Positions 27,569 through 41,056 of a stretch of 64,000 nucleotides of DNA are shown one piece after another. The position numbers and the translations under genes were made by a program. Every line of letters begins with the position of its first letter. Within the stretch, counting starts at the first letter, position 1. The stretch spans positions 340-64,339 of the forward strand of contig WBMZ01014175.1 in the NCBI GenBank assembly GCA_013400975.1. The letters are read 5' to 3'. Origin of the DNA: Atrichornis clamosus. Lineage: Eukaryota; Chordata; Aves; Passeriformes; Menuridae. The notes under the pieces are model-generated. The model did not search any database. It had not been told where the DNA came from and saw nothing but the letters and a program-made list of their open reading frames with translations.

Positions 27569-27590
27569 TATGCAAACCACAGTTTGCATA
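27569..27590. repeat. 9-bp inverted repeat with octamer-like arms
   Basis: TATGCAAAC and GTTTGCATA are exact reverse complements around CACA. Each arm contains ATGCAAA, close to the POU-factor octamer ATGCAAAT. Regulatory meaning is only a possibility. Confidence 0.7.
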
Positions 27591-29197
27591 TTGCTCCAGA
27601 AGGGTAAGAATTATTGGTATATTTCCATGAACCCCTCAAGCATTATGAATTGGTAGTGCAAGGAGAGTAGATCCATGAAAATAAGTTATTTTTTAATATA
27701 TGAATCATCAGAATATTCTAATGCTAGTCTAAAGGCCTGCATAAATGTTGCACATTTCTTAAATAAAGTGTATATTATGTGAGCTGCTCAGTAATTAAAA
27801 ACAGACCAAGCTGCTTCAGACTTTATATAAATTCTGTTTAAAATATAACCTATGTTAATCTAACCTTATGTAAGAAGTGAAATACTTCACAAAGGACCCT
27901 GATCACCCTAAGCTATCCCTCTAATCAGTTGACTTCCACATTATAACTGTGATGGCTGATTTATCCAGAGGAAGTGTTTTCTTCTCTCCACTGACTCCAG
28001 AGAGACCCTGTGGAAGTCAGGCATCTCAATTAAATGCCTACAGTTAGATGAAAACAACTTAAAGTTGAATGCAACAAAAATTTGCATATGTCTTGGATTG
28101 TCAGTGTATGGCTGACTTTACATCCTCTTCAGACAGCTTTTAAAGGTGGGAACAGAGTAGGCTTTCCACACCTTTATATACAGCAAAATTAGATGCCCCT
28201 CAGATTTCACACTGATCATCTATATTTGCCCTGGAGTCAGTCTCTACCAGGTAAAGAAATTCTAAATGGTGGAGGCAGATGTTTCTTCTACTTTCATGGT
28301 ATGATTTAGTAATGATTAAAACAGTGTTACACATGCCTTTTGATTAAGACCTTCACATGGCATTATTTTGCTATTTGGTGTTTCTCAAGCTTTGCTGTTC
28401 CAACATTTTTATTCCAATACATGCATTTCCTTGTGGGGAGGATTTGTAATCTACTTCTACTACCAGTCTCTTCCACTCTACCAGGTAATTTCTTCCTTAG
28501 TTTTCAAGATGTCAAACAGCTCAATCTATGTCTTATTTTAGGAGGGCTTATTCCATTTTGGATTGTTTCTTGATGAACTGTTAGCCAGTTTCTGTGGTAC
28601 TGGACAGAAGTACACTGGATTTTTTTTTATTATTATAGAGCACTCTCAGCTCCAGTTCAACTCAAAAACTAGAAATCTGACAAAGATTTAGCTTTCTATT
28701 TCAGTCATTTAGTCTTTTTTTTGTATTCTAATGCTTCAAACTAAGGCAAAATAAAGCCCTAATCTTTTGGTCCTGTAAGTTGTCCCTTTTGCCCTCCTCT
28801 TTAGGCAAAATGTGGAGGTAAAGAATGGTAGTGGGAATGGAGATACAGCAATAAAATCTACAGAAGCAACTATAAGAATTTGTGTCCCAGAAACATGTTA
28901 ATTCTTTCAAGAGCTACCTCAAGCATGTTAAAATAGAACATAAGTAGTTATAAGAATTATTCTTATTATATGTGGAAAAGAGACACACCTTAATTAAATT
29001 AGAATTTAATTAGATCCTTAATTGTTCTATTTCTTGAAATGTCTGAACTCGAAAGAAGTAAGACAAGAAGCATCAATAATTACAACTGTATTTGAGAGAG
29101 GCCTGGTTATGATATGAAAAATTGTAGTGTGGAGTGAAAGAAGGGAAGGAAAAAAAGAAGAAAACAGAATATGGACAGCTTAAAAATGGTCTCCCAA

Positions 29198-29345
29198 ATA
29201 TTATTTTTTAATAATTTATTTTTTCTGTTATTATTATTAAGTGTTACTATATATTAGCAATTAATATATAACTGTATAATATGAATAATATATTTTGTAG
29301 TATAATATATAATAAGTAAAATGCTGATAAATAAAATTTGTTACT
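29198..29345. repeat. AT-rich low-complexity tract
   Basis: Almost only A and T over about 150 bp, with repeated ATAATATAT words. There is no clean unit. Confidence 0.7.
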
Positions 29346-31342
29346 TTTTAATAATGAAGATATTATTACACTTAATTTTTAAATAACATTTAAAGGTTTT
29401 CACTGGCTGTAAAGAATACCAGACTGTTTTCTGAAAAAACCCTTGACATTTGGAAAAGACAATTGTAGTTTTGTGGAAGAAAGTAATAAAGATTCTCTAT
29501 TTTCTGTGTGAACATCACTCAAAGCTTGTTCCAAATCACATAAGTAGGTAGTTGCCATGAATGTGTGTTGACCCTTATTTGAATTACCAAGGGACTATCA
29601 GCCTTTAAGACTTATTTAGCTTCATTTTGAAATTTATGTGTTTGCACTTAAATCAACTAGTTGGATTACCACAAAATTTCCTAATTAGAAAAAAAAGACC
29701 TTGGAATCTTTTCTTTTTAAGTTGGTTTCTTAGATATTGCTTGGATACATTTTAAAGGAATCTTTTAGACTTAAAAATGACTATTAAGAACCCTGAAAGT
29801 GTTTATTCAAAGCAATAATTTAACTCCTGAATCCATTCAGGACACGGACAATGGGAACATCATTAAACACTGTGGGGAGCGCTGCTGCTAATTATTTACT
29901 TATTTAGTATCACAATGAGAATAGACTGATTGAGAGAATAACTGAACTATTAGCCATGTAATAGAAGAAAAGAAAAACTACATGATACATAAAACTGAAA
30001 GTGAAATTTCTCAATGTCAGCTTGCCCAAAATTTCTGAAAGATGAGAAAAAAAAATAAAGCACTGGAAATCTAATATTTTTACAGTATGCTATAATTTTA
30101 TTCCCTGAAAATTTTCCCTTTTTTTGTCAGAAAGGTTTGTTTATTGTTCTGCTCTGTTGCCTCAAATGTCACTTTTGTTTGGCCTGCTTTAGACTTTATA
30201 GGCATTATACACAGACTTTTAGGAACATTGGCTTATTACAATTATATTCAAAATTTGTTTCTGAAACAATTAATGAGATCATAATTTTGTTACAGTAATA
30301 TCAAGATGCTGTATCAATTGCTGGAAAAGTCTGTAAGTTTTGACACATTTATTATGAGCTATGTTGCATAAGAAGAAAATGTTTGAATTTATTGAAATAA
30401 ATATTTTAAAAATATTTCTATTTGAAAGATTATTGAAAACTTCACTTTACCAAAATATGGTTTTTATCTATCTTTTTCTGACAAAAATAAAATAGATATT
30501 TTATCATTTTAAATCTTCTCACCAGTTGCTTTTTTCAGATGGTCTTCCTGTGTTTCAATAGCTGATATAAGCATAAGATGCTACAGCCTGCTAAAATGAA
30601 TGCTTTCTCTCTCAGCAAAGCAGTAAAAAACATACTGAAGAGCAATGGGAACTCTATCATGCCAAAGTGTTTAAGTCAGAAAGGTATGGATTAGACATGG
30701 TCTAATGGCTTGACTGCATCACTATCTTTAGAGATACCTAAGGCATGCATCATCCATTTCTATTAATCTATTAAATCTAGAGGTAATTGATCTCAGACAT
30801 GTTCCTGTGGCTACTGTCAGAATTATTAATTCACAGTAGATTAATTAGTGGTATGCTAAGCTTCTAGGATTGTCTGAGTTCAGGGTGATATCATATGTTT
30901 AATCCGTAAATTTCACTGTCAATACAGAAAAAAAATATGTGACTTGAGACCTTTTTTTTTTTTACTTCCAATGACAGTGATATAATCTTTCAACTGAATG
31001 AAAACTTACAAAGAAAGCATTTTTCTTCAATTAGTGCAAAAACATTAGAAACATTACAGCTATGTCACTACATTAAAAAAGCATGTATCTTTTGTTTTGT
31101 TTGTGCTTCCTTGTAAGGACATGGTGTCCATGGCTAGGATCAGGCCAGAAAGGAACAGAAAAGTCTTTGGACAGCAGCTGTAATTTAGATGTTGCATTTC
31201 CAAACTTTGAAAAGACAGCATTATAAACCTTACTGGTGTACCTTAAAAACAGCAAAAGCAGACAAAAGCATAGTGCTAATTTTACTGATACAGTCTTCCA
31301 GCAACAGATTTTCATATTCATCTGTAAATGTGTGTAGGAATT

Positions 31343-32223
31343 TTGAGCAGGATAATGAGAAGCAAAATAAAACTTTAAAAACACCTTCTCCTCCACCGCT
31401 CCCTCCCTCACAGCTCTACCTTCCTCCCGCAATGGTGCAGGGAGACAAGGAATGGGGTTATGGTCAGTTCATCACATATTGTTTCTCGCGCTGCTCAGGG
31501 AGAGGAGTCATTTTCCCCTGCTCCAGCGTGGGGTCCCTCCCACGGGAGACAGTTCTCCGTGAACTTCTCTGACGTGAGTCCATCCCATGAGCAACAGCTC
31601 CCTGTGAACTGCTACAATGTGAGTCCATCCCACGGGCAGCAGCCCCCCTCACACTGCTGCAGCGTGGGTCACTCCTCCACGGGGTGCAGTCCTCCAAGGA
31701 CAGGCTGCTCCAGACTGGGAGCAGGGCTCCTCTCTCCATAGGTCTCCCACAGGATCACAGCCTCCTCCAAGTATCCACCTACTCCGGCGTGGGCTCCTCC
31801 ATGGGCTGCAGGTGGATCTCTGCACCCCCGTGGCCTCCATGGGCTGCAGGGGCGCAGCTGCTTCACCATGGCCTTCACCACGGGCCGCAGAGGAATCTCG
31901 GCTCCGGCACCTGGAGCACCTCCTGCCCCTCCTTCTTCTCTGACCTGGGTGTCTGCAGAGTTGCTCCTCTCACATATTCTCACTCCACTCTTCTCTGGCT
32001 CCAATTACAACTCTGAAATAACTTATTTTTTCTTCTTCTTAAATTTGTTATCATAGAGGTGTTACCACCATTTCTAACTGGCCCAGCCTAGGCCAGCAGC
32101 ACTTCTGTCTCCGGAGCTGCCAGAGACTGGCTTTGCTGGACATGGAGGGAGCTTCTGGCACCTTCTCACAGAAGCCACCCCTGTAGCCTCCCACTACCAA
32201 AATTTAGCCATAAAAACCCAATA
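31343..32223 (-). mobile_element. GC-rich endogenous retroviral LTR, 3'-truncated
   Basis: On the minus strand this reads as a long GC-rich avian ERV LTR. It begins near 32223 with a degraded TG end (TATTGGGTTTTTATGG). It then runs through GGCTACAGGGGTGGCTTCTG and a stretch resembling the U3/R border (GATAACAAATTTAAGAAG), followed by the tandem-unit part. It breaks off near 31343 after CTCATTATCCTGCTC, so the U5 part and the CA end are missing. The minus strand carries about five ~45-bp units (31518-31745). No retroviral internal region adjoins it. The open frames here on both strands (up to 127 codons) are by-products of the low stop density of GC-rich repeat DNA. Family naming is from memory; I am confident it is an interspersed repeat and fairly confident it is an LTR. 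Confidence 0.78.
31518..31745. repeat. Five tandem ~45-bp units inside the LTR
   Basis: On the plus strand each unit starts with CTGCTCCAGCGTGGG-like sequence and continues into TCCATCCCACGGG-like sequence. Starts are at about 31518, 31564, 31609, 31654 and 31704, giving steps of 46, 45, 45 and 50 bp. Units differ from each other by several substitutions. Related words recur downstream to about 31830 with looser spacing. Confidence 0.78.
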
Positions 32224-35211
32224 CCCCATCCAAACTTAATTCAACCTTGGATGAAACAACATTTTCAGCTCTAAAATTTTTTTCATAATCAATATTTTTC
32301 ATGGGAAATGTGTCAACTATTAATAGAATATGAAATGCAGCAATGCTTATGAAATCCATGCACAGTCTGATTAATGCATTTAACATGTTTACAAAATGCT
32401 GACAAAAGGAAGATAATAAAGGTGTTATGAAAATGCCCAGCTCCAATAATCAGTGTGATTCTTTCAACTTCATTAGGTTATTGGTTTTCATTCTACACTT
32501 AATACCCAAATGCTTAAATAATTTAAGTGCAAATTTTGTTTCTGATTAATAAAGGAAATATTAAAATAGCTTAAAATTATTATTTCCTTACCTCTTTTGA
32601 AAAGAAGGAAGAATGAAAGAAAGGCTCTATGAAAGAACATTTTTTTTTCCTTTTAGGGAAACTTGTAATATGGTGAAACATTTGAACTTTGAGAGAACAG
32701 AAAACTGCTGGGATAAAAAGTACTGCACCCTTTGCCTGTGTAGAAAAACGAATATGTGTATTCAATGTCTGTCATTGACAGTGCAGCTGTAGAGGTAGAC
32801 AAATCTCTTGGCTAGATTTTGCCTAATATATTCTTCTGCGTTAAGAAAGCTTTAGAAAATAACATGTACATTTGACCTATACTGAATATTCTTTTTTATT
32901 AGCTAAACAAACTTAAGGCCCTCAAGGCTTGCTTTGTAGCAGGAGGTACCTGTGTTTGTATTCATAGTCTCATTAAAGTCAAGGCATATTTTAGCTTCAG
33001 AAAAGCCACTGCAATGGGTGATGCTACACCTTAAATTGTTGTGATTGCAGTCTAATATAAACTCACAGAAAACAACAGGGATTACAGCTTTCATTTTCTA
33101 ATCAAAAACATTTGACACATCTGGTGCTGATTATTATATCAGCAAATATAATTATTTTGTTGAAGTTAAATGAAAAACTGTACCAGAATTACAACGCCAC
33201 AGTCATAAAAATGTACTTTTCCATTTTCTTAATGAAAGTCACCTTGTACTGGGTAAGAATAAGAGCAAACTACCAGTTTTGCATTATTTCTACTAAAAAG
33301 AGACTCATCCTGTAAAATCATCTGCTGGGAACTGCATAACACAGTGGCAGTACTTACAATATTATTTCTGAAATGAAAGATTTTACCATTTTCAGAAATA
33401 TTTCCTTAATTCTCTCAACTTGCCAAGACCCAAATGTGGAGCAGAATGTGTAATAAAAATGAAAATTAGAGATATAAAACAATTACAAGCACAAGAAACA
33501 TAAAACACTGAGAATTGCTAGTTTTGTATAAAGTAACTCCATTCTTATCACCTTGGTTTCATGAACCTTTATTTCTTCTGTGAAGAATTCTCTGCAGTAA
33601 ATGTTAGGAGACAACAAATTTGCCAAGACCAGAAAAATTTTGAGAATGCAATGAGGAATGTGATATATATGGAAAGTGTTTAAGCTAAGAAAAAAAGATA
33701 GATATTTCTTGTCAGACCAGAAGTATAAAGAACTTATCAAGGTATGTCTACTTTAAAAAAATATGTCTCTTGTTTCCCTCAGATTTCTTCCAAAGACATG
33801 AGAGTTCAGTCTCCTTTCATGGCTAAATAAGACAAATGCTGGGCAGCTAATAGAAGGCTGTACTCTCTCAGGACAAAGCCCAGTCTAAATAATGCGCTAC
33901 CATGTGTCAGCCACAGAAAATTCTTTGATGTGACAATATCATTTTAAAGATTAAGATTATTCAGAGCTTCTGTTTGTGCCCACATTTTTGGTTTTGAAGG
34001 GCAAGTGCAGAGCTACAAACAAAAGGCCTCTGTCTAAAAAGTACAACATTAATGCAGTTTAATAAAAACATATCTAGCAAGTTATCAAAGAATCATTCTG
34101 AGGAGGCTGTGAAAAGTACGCATCTAATTAGATTAACTTGAAGAGTTTAAAAGCATTGTCAAATGTCCAGGCTAGAGAGTAACTCAGAGCAGTGAAAGGT
34201 GGGAGAGGCAGCATCAAACAGCTGCAGCATGGAGTACTGCAAGCAGGAGGCTTAGATCTGCTAACAGGATTGGACCACCAGGCTGCTTTGCTTTTCACTT
34301 CCATCCCAATCCAGTGAGAAGGCACATGTGGTGTAATGAAGGGACCTGCTCAAATTTCAGGAGAGAGACTTTCCACATCAGCAATTCATTCAGTAATACA
34401 GGGCAGAGCAGGACTAACGTGTTTGCATTTCGGTCCAGGTAGAAGTGGTAGATCTAACTTTGTCAGATTTGAGGAGAATTTGATGTTCTCAAGAGGTCTC
34501 TGGAACACTAATAGTGATTCTAGTTCAGAAGTATGTCACTACAGACCAAAAAGCAGTCTGATTGGCATAAAGTTTACTTTGACTTTGAAATGGCAGTGAA
34601 AGAACAGGGAAATGAATGCTTTCTGTAGGAAATGAAGCTTGCACTTATCAATAGTTGATCACTCAATTATGGGAAAGGGAAATTTTTTACTCAAGGAAAT
34701 AAAAATTTGTGTTTTTGAAAACCATTTCATTTGTCTAAGAGGAGAGCACTAGACCATGTACCCTGAGCTACTGTGTCCGTTTTGTGAAGTAAATGCATCC
34801 TCATTGGATTTAATGCTGTAAATGTATGAAAGAATAGAAACAGAAGAAAATATCTTCAGCTTTACAAGCATGAGAGATCCCAATTTGGACATTCAAGATA
34901 AGGGTTTATGAAGCCTAAAAAGCTAAGTGAGTAAGGAAATAATGTGGCACGGCTGTATGAACACCTCAAATAACTTGCAGGAAATGTTCTTAATTGCCAG
35001 TGCTGAAGAAAGTTATAATCCAAAGATTTTTGGCATTCTTTCATTTTAATGTAGAAAAATTTTGACCGTGAGGATTTTTTTTCCTTGATTTTAAATGTGT
35101 AATTATTTTATGGCAGCAGCTTTTTATTTTTTTCTTTATGTAGTAGTAGTAAGAACTGTTTGAGCTATCCAAAGTACTTCTCAACAGTTCTGTTTATTTC
35201 ACTCTATGAAG
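32224..35211. other. AT-rich non-coding stretch, nothing recognised
   Basis: No exon, RNA gene or transposon is recognised. All open frames are below 90 codons, without recognisable motifs. Confidence 0.55.
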
Positions 35212-35656
35212 ATCATGGAATCATGGAATCATAGAATCATATAATGGTTTCGGTTGGAAGGGACTTTAGAGATCATCTAATTCCTATGCAAATTATGGAC
35301 TGGGATATCTTCCATTAGACCAGGTTGCTGAAAGTCCCATCCAATCTGACCTTGAACACTTCCAGGGATGGGACATTCACAACTTCTCTGGGCAACATGT
35401 TTCAGTGCCTCACCACCCTCACAATAAAGAATTTCTTCCTAATATCTAATCTAAACCTATCCATGTTCAATTTAAAACAATTCCCCCTTGTTCTATCACT
35501 ATGAGCCCTTGTAAAAAGTCTCTCTCCAGCTCTATTTTAGGCCCCTTTTCAGAGACTAAAAGGCTCCTATAATGTCTTCCCAGAGCCTTCTCTTCTCCAG
35601 GCTCTCTCAGACTGTTTTCATAGGAGATGTGCTCAAGCCCTCTGATCATCAACATG
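35212..35656 (-). mobile_element. CR1 LINE 3' end fragment with expanded tail
   Basis: A minus-strand CR1 of about 445 bp. The plus strand opens with the inverted 3' tail as a short microsatellite (three ATCATRGA-type units, 35212-35240), then GGTTGGAAGGGACTTTAGAG. Next come GACCTTGAACACTTCCAGGG, TTCCTAATATCTAATCTAAAC and GGCTCCTATAATGTCTTCCC. The minus-strand frame at 35467-35661 contains IRGLEHISYENSLRE and then slips frame into the next CR1 box, showing a small deletion. The 5' side is truncated near 35656. Confidence 0.93.
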
Positions 35657-37735
35657 TTCATATGTGTGTACGTGTGTGGATACAGAAATACATGCCCAGA
35701 TAAAAAATCATGTAGTTTTTCACTGGAACACAGCTGTCATATAAAACTTGAAAAGTGTGTTTGGATTATGACAAAGAAAAAAGCTTCAAAGTTGATTGAT
35801 GCCCAAGATAAAGAGAAAATAGCAGAACATGTTGTGAGTAGGCACAATGTATCCCTACACATATGTTTAGGCAAACAGCAAATACCAGAACAGCTTGCAA
35901 TAACTAAGAAAACCTCAGTGCTTCAGTGCTTAAACTTCCTTCACATGTAGCCTTTTACTGTGGTCTGTGCATGCTGTGTGGTAACTTTAATCTCCAGAAA
36001 TTAATTTTTCAACCTATAACACATGAAGGTTCCAATACTGGACTTCTTCACAGGGTGCCTTCATTGTTCCTGGTTTCTGTTTTTGTTTTGAACCATAATG
36101 TATCTATGAGTCTTCAGAGATGCCAGTCATGCAGTTATGGGACTTCTTTCGGTAAAAACAACTTCTTCATCCCTACACAAAATGTAAAGTTTCTGGGTCT
36201 TCTGAATGCATTGTCTAAAGGTGTGACAGCACCGATCAACTAAGAAACCCAAAAGAATACACTCCCTTTTTCATAGACTTTCTTGTCAATGAGTGTACGT
36301 GTGTATTTTCTGACCATTGCAGACTTCAGAAGATTATCAATAACCATGCCAATAAGGATTTCCCTGTATGCTAGACAGCTTTAATGATATGATTTGAGGA
36401 CATTTCTGACATTCATTTGATTTCTTATCAGAACGTCGACTGATCAGAACCTCAACTGATCAAAACCTTAAGAGTAAACTCTGCCTACTGGAAAGAAGGT
36501 TATATTTCTATGGATAATCTATCTGCACGTATCCCAGTGCATGTGTCAGTATTTCAGTATGAGATCCACATATATCTCATTCTGCCCAATGCACCTCAGT
36601 GCATATACCTCTATTTGTTCTTCTGCAGGCATTATCTACTTAGAAAGAAAGTATTGGGAAAGTTTACAATAAGGATCAAAAAAATCAATAAGAAGCAACC
36701 CTTAATTCTAATGGTATACTTTCTGTTGCATATTCATATTTGCTATTTATTCACTAATTAGAGACCATTTTCAGTTGCTAAAGAATTCTAGAGAACTGCA
36801 ATACTGCTGATGGTGGAGTTTGCTGATGCCTTTATCCTCATGTTGATGTTTAGTCAATGAAGTCTTATAAGCCTTTCATGTACCAAATGCTGTTCATGCT
36901 CTTCAGGTTTCTTATGACATCTTACCATTTCACTGATTTACAGAAAATCAGTTCGTCGAGCCTTCCACCTGTATGCAGTTAACCTCAAATATTTCTTGGG
37001 TTTTCTGGGTGAGAATGCACCCTTCCACCATTTTTTTTTGAGATTTATATTGTGCATCATCATATGAATTTCTTACTTGGACTAACAATGTGATATAAAT
37101 TATATTTCATACTGGTCTATCAGAAAGAAAGACTGACATGCAAATATTAACTTTTTTTCTGATTTGCATCGTGGCATGAAAGATAAAAGGATGATGTCCT
37201 TTTTTCCCTTTCTTTACATCCTCTTCAACATCAAAACATCAGTCCAAAGGAGATGGAATAGGAAAAAGTATAGGTCTTGACACGTTAAAATAAGAGGTTT
37301 AAGTGACTTTTCCCTTGCCACCTCATTATCATTACAACCTCTTTTAGACTCTTTCTGTCAGCTACTTATGATATGCACAGGTTGTCCTATGCTGGAGCCA
37401 GTCCTTATCTTCTAACATAGCATTAGTTTTAATTTTATCAGATGTTTGGGATTTCAGATCTCTCTTTGATCTCTAAAGTAACCTTTTTTTGAAGAGGTGA
37501 TAAAACTAATGAATTGTAAATCACTTCTCATAGTTCTGAGATTTTAGTACAGGTATTAGGAAGGATAACACAAAATTCCACAGGAAATTGAAGCTTTTTG
37601 AAAACCACTGTGAAGCTCCTTATTAAGAATAATGTTCCTAGAGAAGACCTAATTGTCTGGGAAACTAGTGCTTATATTTAAATGCACTTGAATAGATTTG
37701 AAAAGAGTTATTTCTAACATTGCAATGTTTCTGTC
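35657..37735. other. AT-rich non-coding stretch
   Basis: No gene or transposon is recognised. Open frames of 105 and 107 codons (35627-35950 and 35926-36243, plus) overlap each other, have no recognised family, and the first runs into the CR1 copy, so I treat them as chance. A 16-bp tandem lies at 36428-36468. Confidence 0.55.
36428..36468. repeat. 16-bp tandem, about 2.5 units
   Basis: TCAGAACGTCGACTGA, TCAGAACCTCAACTGA and a partial TCAAAACCT follow one another directly. The first two units differ at two positions. Confidence 0.75.
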
Positions 37736-38090
37736 ATGAATTTGTACTGATAGGTCCTGAGGGCATACTTGGACCTACTGTCCCTGTACTCCACAGCTCC
37801 CCAAATCCTGCCCATGGCCCAGGATCCCGTTTCACCCTTCTCAGGACATGAGCACTTGACCCAGTGACAGCACAGCAGGGCCAGTCTCCAGCTCCCCACA
37901 GCCCTGCCCTTCCTGGCCATGGGCCCCACTGAGCCAGGACACCTGTGGGCCAACATCCCAGCCTAGACTTGACTCGTACCCATCCTCAGTGAGGTGCTCA
38001 GCGCCTGGGGCTGGAGCTGTCTCAGTGCCCCCTGACTGCCCTTCTCCTGTCTGGGATGTTGAGTTGGGACCTGTTTTTTGTGGCACCCTG
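37736..38090. other. GC-rich island, probably an old interspersed repeat
   Basis: About 350 bp rich in CC and CAGC words with sharp edges against AT-rich flanks. Minus-strand open frames of 80 and 81 codons overlap in different frames, which argues against real coding. The abrupt composition change and lack of motifs fit a retroviral LTR or other inserted repeat, but I cannot name a family or find terminal duplications. Confidence 0.4.
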
Positions 38091-40147
38091 ACGATTCATT
38101 TTCATTGGCTTTAAAATTTTTCACTCTATCATATTTTTAGGTGAACATCTGAAAAGGTTATAAGAGAAAAATGAAAAAATAGAGGTAGCATGTACAAGGG
38201 TAGAGAAGAAAGCATTTAAAATTCTTCTGTTGTTACCAGACACACAAAAACATCTTGGAAAAATGAATACTAAAAGCTGAGTTTTCAGTAGGGAGGGGAC
38301 ATTGTGCAGCACAGATGGAGATCTCTGCAGTGATATTCTGGAAGAAAATGAGCTGCTCTGTCGTACAGCAAGTCTTTTAGACATGTTAACACAACACTTT
38401 ACTGATTCACTATACACTGTCTCTACAGACTGCTTTCTGAATTAGCTCTTCTTTACAGTGTTTCTCCAGTTTTTATGGAGTATTTATGCTTTTTCCTCAG
38501 TTACTTGAGCATTGTCTGTAAAGCTCAGACTGATTGTATTGACATTTGTTTTAGTGAAGCTTAAGGCATTCCCAGAGTATTTATTTTTATTTGGCGACGT
38601 GGTAATGCTTTTGTGCCTTCATCATTATCTTTAAATAAAATTTCAATCATCCAAGTACAACACAAAGCAATACCATGAGAAATTTGACTTTTTCTTGTTA
38701 TGGTGTTCAAGGTTTTTTTATTTTTTGTATTCAGTTTGAATTTCACACCAGATTTTATATTAAACTAAATAGTCAGTCTATCATATTTCTGTTTCCAGTG
38801 TTTGGTTATGTATGTTCTAGATCAGTCTGAGTAATGTTAAGATCAAACTTTACAAAGAAATGTGTTTTGTTCTCACTTTCAGCTTTCAGTATTATTTTTT
38901 GTCAGAATGAAAGAAGTAGGTCTTGAATACTTAAGGCTGTCATTGAATCCACAGAAAAAAAGACTAAATATTCTCAGTCCCCATCAAAAAGCAAAAGGAA
39001 CACAACTTCTTTTTTTTTCTAGAGGTCCGTGACTGTCGTAATATGTTCCTCTCCCCTTAAATGCATTTAGACTCCTAGCCATAGGTCCCCAAATAACATT
39101 TCATTCCTGCAGATTGGTGCTGTTCAGACCAAACTTTAAAAAGGTGGACATCTGATTAAGGTGAGGTGCATCTGACTGCGCAGACTCAATGTGTTTTATC
39201 TCCCTGCCATCTCTTGTGTCCCTAGGGCATCAACCTCTCCTCCGATAGGGCTCAGCGGGAGCCTGTGCTGGACTTTTTTTGGCCAATCTGGCTACTAAAT
39301 TGAATTTGCTTTTTCTAAGGACTCCACATCTCTCAGCAGCAGGTGGCCTTGAAGAGAAGTGGAGAGTGGAAGAAGGAGGCTTCATGAGCAAATTGATAAA
39401 CTCCATCATCACAATGAGGGCTTTCCAAATGTACTCAGCATTTCAGTGGTGCAACAGAGAGCCAGAGAATAGAGCAGTGTCTACAAATAGCTAATGAGCT
39501 CATAAGAGGTTACTCACATGATAGAAGATCATCCTGTTCCTCCACAATTGTATAGCCACTGAGATTTTTACTCTGCCTAATTCAGAGGTGCAAAAAATAA
39601 CTCTTCGTACATTTTGATTTGACTTGCAAGAGCAAAACTAAAAAGAAAGAGATAGGCAGCTCCACAGCCAACACAAGTTCAGGAAGATAGGAAACAGACT
39701 CACAGGGAAGTACTGTTCCCTCAGAGGAGACAGCTAATGGCAAGTCCTGTCCAACAGTCATCATGTTTCCCCCCACTGCAGAGGTGTCATGGTTACAGTA
39801 GTGGGCAGTATCTTTTTATTTTCTGGCTCCTCCATTGTGTGCTGTTTCATAAAGACAAACAGTTTAAGTGCACTGCTGTAAAGAGAGACAGAGATTGTTT
39901 CTCCCATGGGAGCCACCAAGAATGCAAAGGGAAAAGAACATTCCAGGGATGATCTAGAATAGATGCATTCTTTTTATCATGAGACCAGAGGGATTTTTTG
40001 TGTTTGGTGTGACTCAGAAAGCCACTAAGTATACTGAAATTGCTCCTGGAAGTTAAGACATGCCTTCACTGACACAGTGAATGGGTTATATAACATTCTT
40101 ATATGTATTCCATGTGACATTTTTAATTTCTCTGTTTAAAAATTTAA

Positions 40148-40167
40148 ATGTTCTATCATGTTCTATC
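40148..40167. repeat. 10-bp direct tandem (two units)
   Basis: ATGTTCTATC is repeated exactly back to back, next to flanking ATTTAAATGTTC words on both sides. It looks like local replication slippage. Confidence 0.6.
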
Positions 40168-41056
40168 ATTTAAATGTTCATCAGTATGGTCTTTTTTTTT
40201 TTTTTAATTTAAAGGCCTTTTACTCTTTTGGAATGCTTTTTATATGAAAACTACCAGAAATATCTCCTCGATGCTTTACTGACTTAAAATCCTGTCCAAG
40301 TTATCAAGGCAAGAAAGGAGCTGTAAACCCCGTGTAAGACTACTGTGAATGAACCCAGTTGATTTTTGCTGTTTCCTTTGAAATGATAAGTGTCACAGGA
40401 GGGAACAGCTTCCATGAGATCAGAACACACTTCTTGACACATCCTTCTCTGATTTTTGCAGAAATGTTAAAATTTCAATTTTGCACCATTTCTTCTCCTG
40501 CCATTTCCACATAAGTCATAAGTCCCTCACTTTCTCCTAATATTGCCCACCAGTCTTTTGTTTCAGAAGTCTGTGCATAGGTCACCTCTTCCTTTGGTGT
40601 ATGAACAGCTACTCAGCATCTTCTATCACTGGTGAGCCTAGGGGGCCTGTGGGATGTTCCTTCTTACATACCTGCATCTTAGACTCCTAAGAAAAGAATT
40701 ATTTGAAGTTAATTCCCCTTATTGACCACCCCTGTCACAATGGTGGGACAGTCCCAGTCCCTGCAGGACTCTTCACTTTCACTAATATTTGCTATTTCCT
40801 TCTGGCTAAGTGTTTGTACTTTTTGCATATCTGGATCTTTGAGAGTGGTAGATTTTAAGAGAGGTATATATTTGGAGGAAAGGATTTAGAATTAACATCC
40901 AGAGGAGGCACATAGGGGAGTGTGTATGTGGAGGAGGACAGGTGGGACAGACTGTCTGCTGCATCCAGGAAATTTTGAACAGCGGTTGCAAAAGCAGAGG
41001 AGTCACATGTTGGAAACGTTTAGGCTGAGGGATGAGCTGAGACTAAGCTGGCATAT

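Larger units (their letters stand above)
24340..31342. other. AT-rich non-coding stretch with simple repeats
   Basis: No exon, RNA gene or transposon is recognised in about 7 kb. It holds a CAAA-type repeat (26310-26395), a GGAT microsatellite (26554-26574), a 9-bp hairpin (27569-27590) and a very AT-rich tract (29198-29345). All open frames are below 100 codons. Confidence 0.55.

Noticed and set aside
31189..32016. Cluster of open frames up to 127 codons on both strands
   Set aside because: They lie in a GC-rich retroviral repeat where stop codons are scarce; frames overlap on both strands and translate the tandem units.
35627..35950. 107-codon plus frame next to a CR1 copy
   Set aside because: Its start lies inside the CR1 fragment and the rest has no recognised motif.
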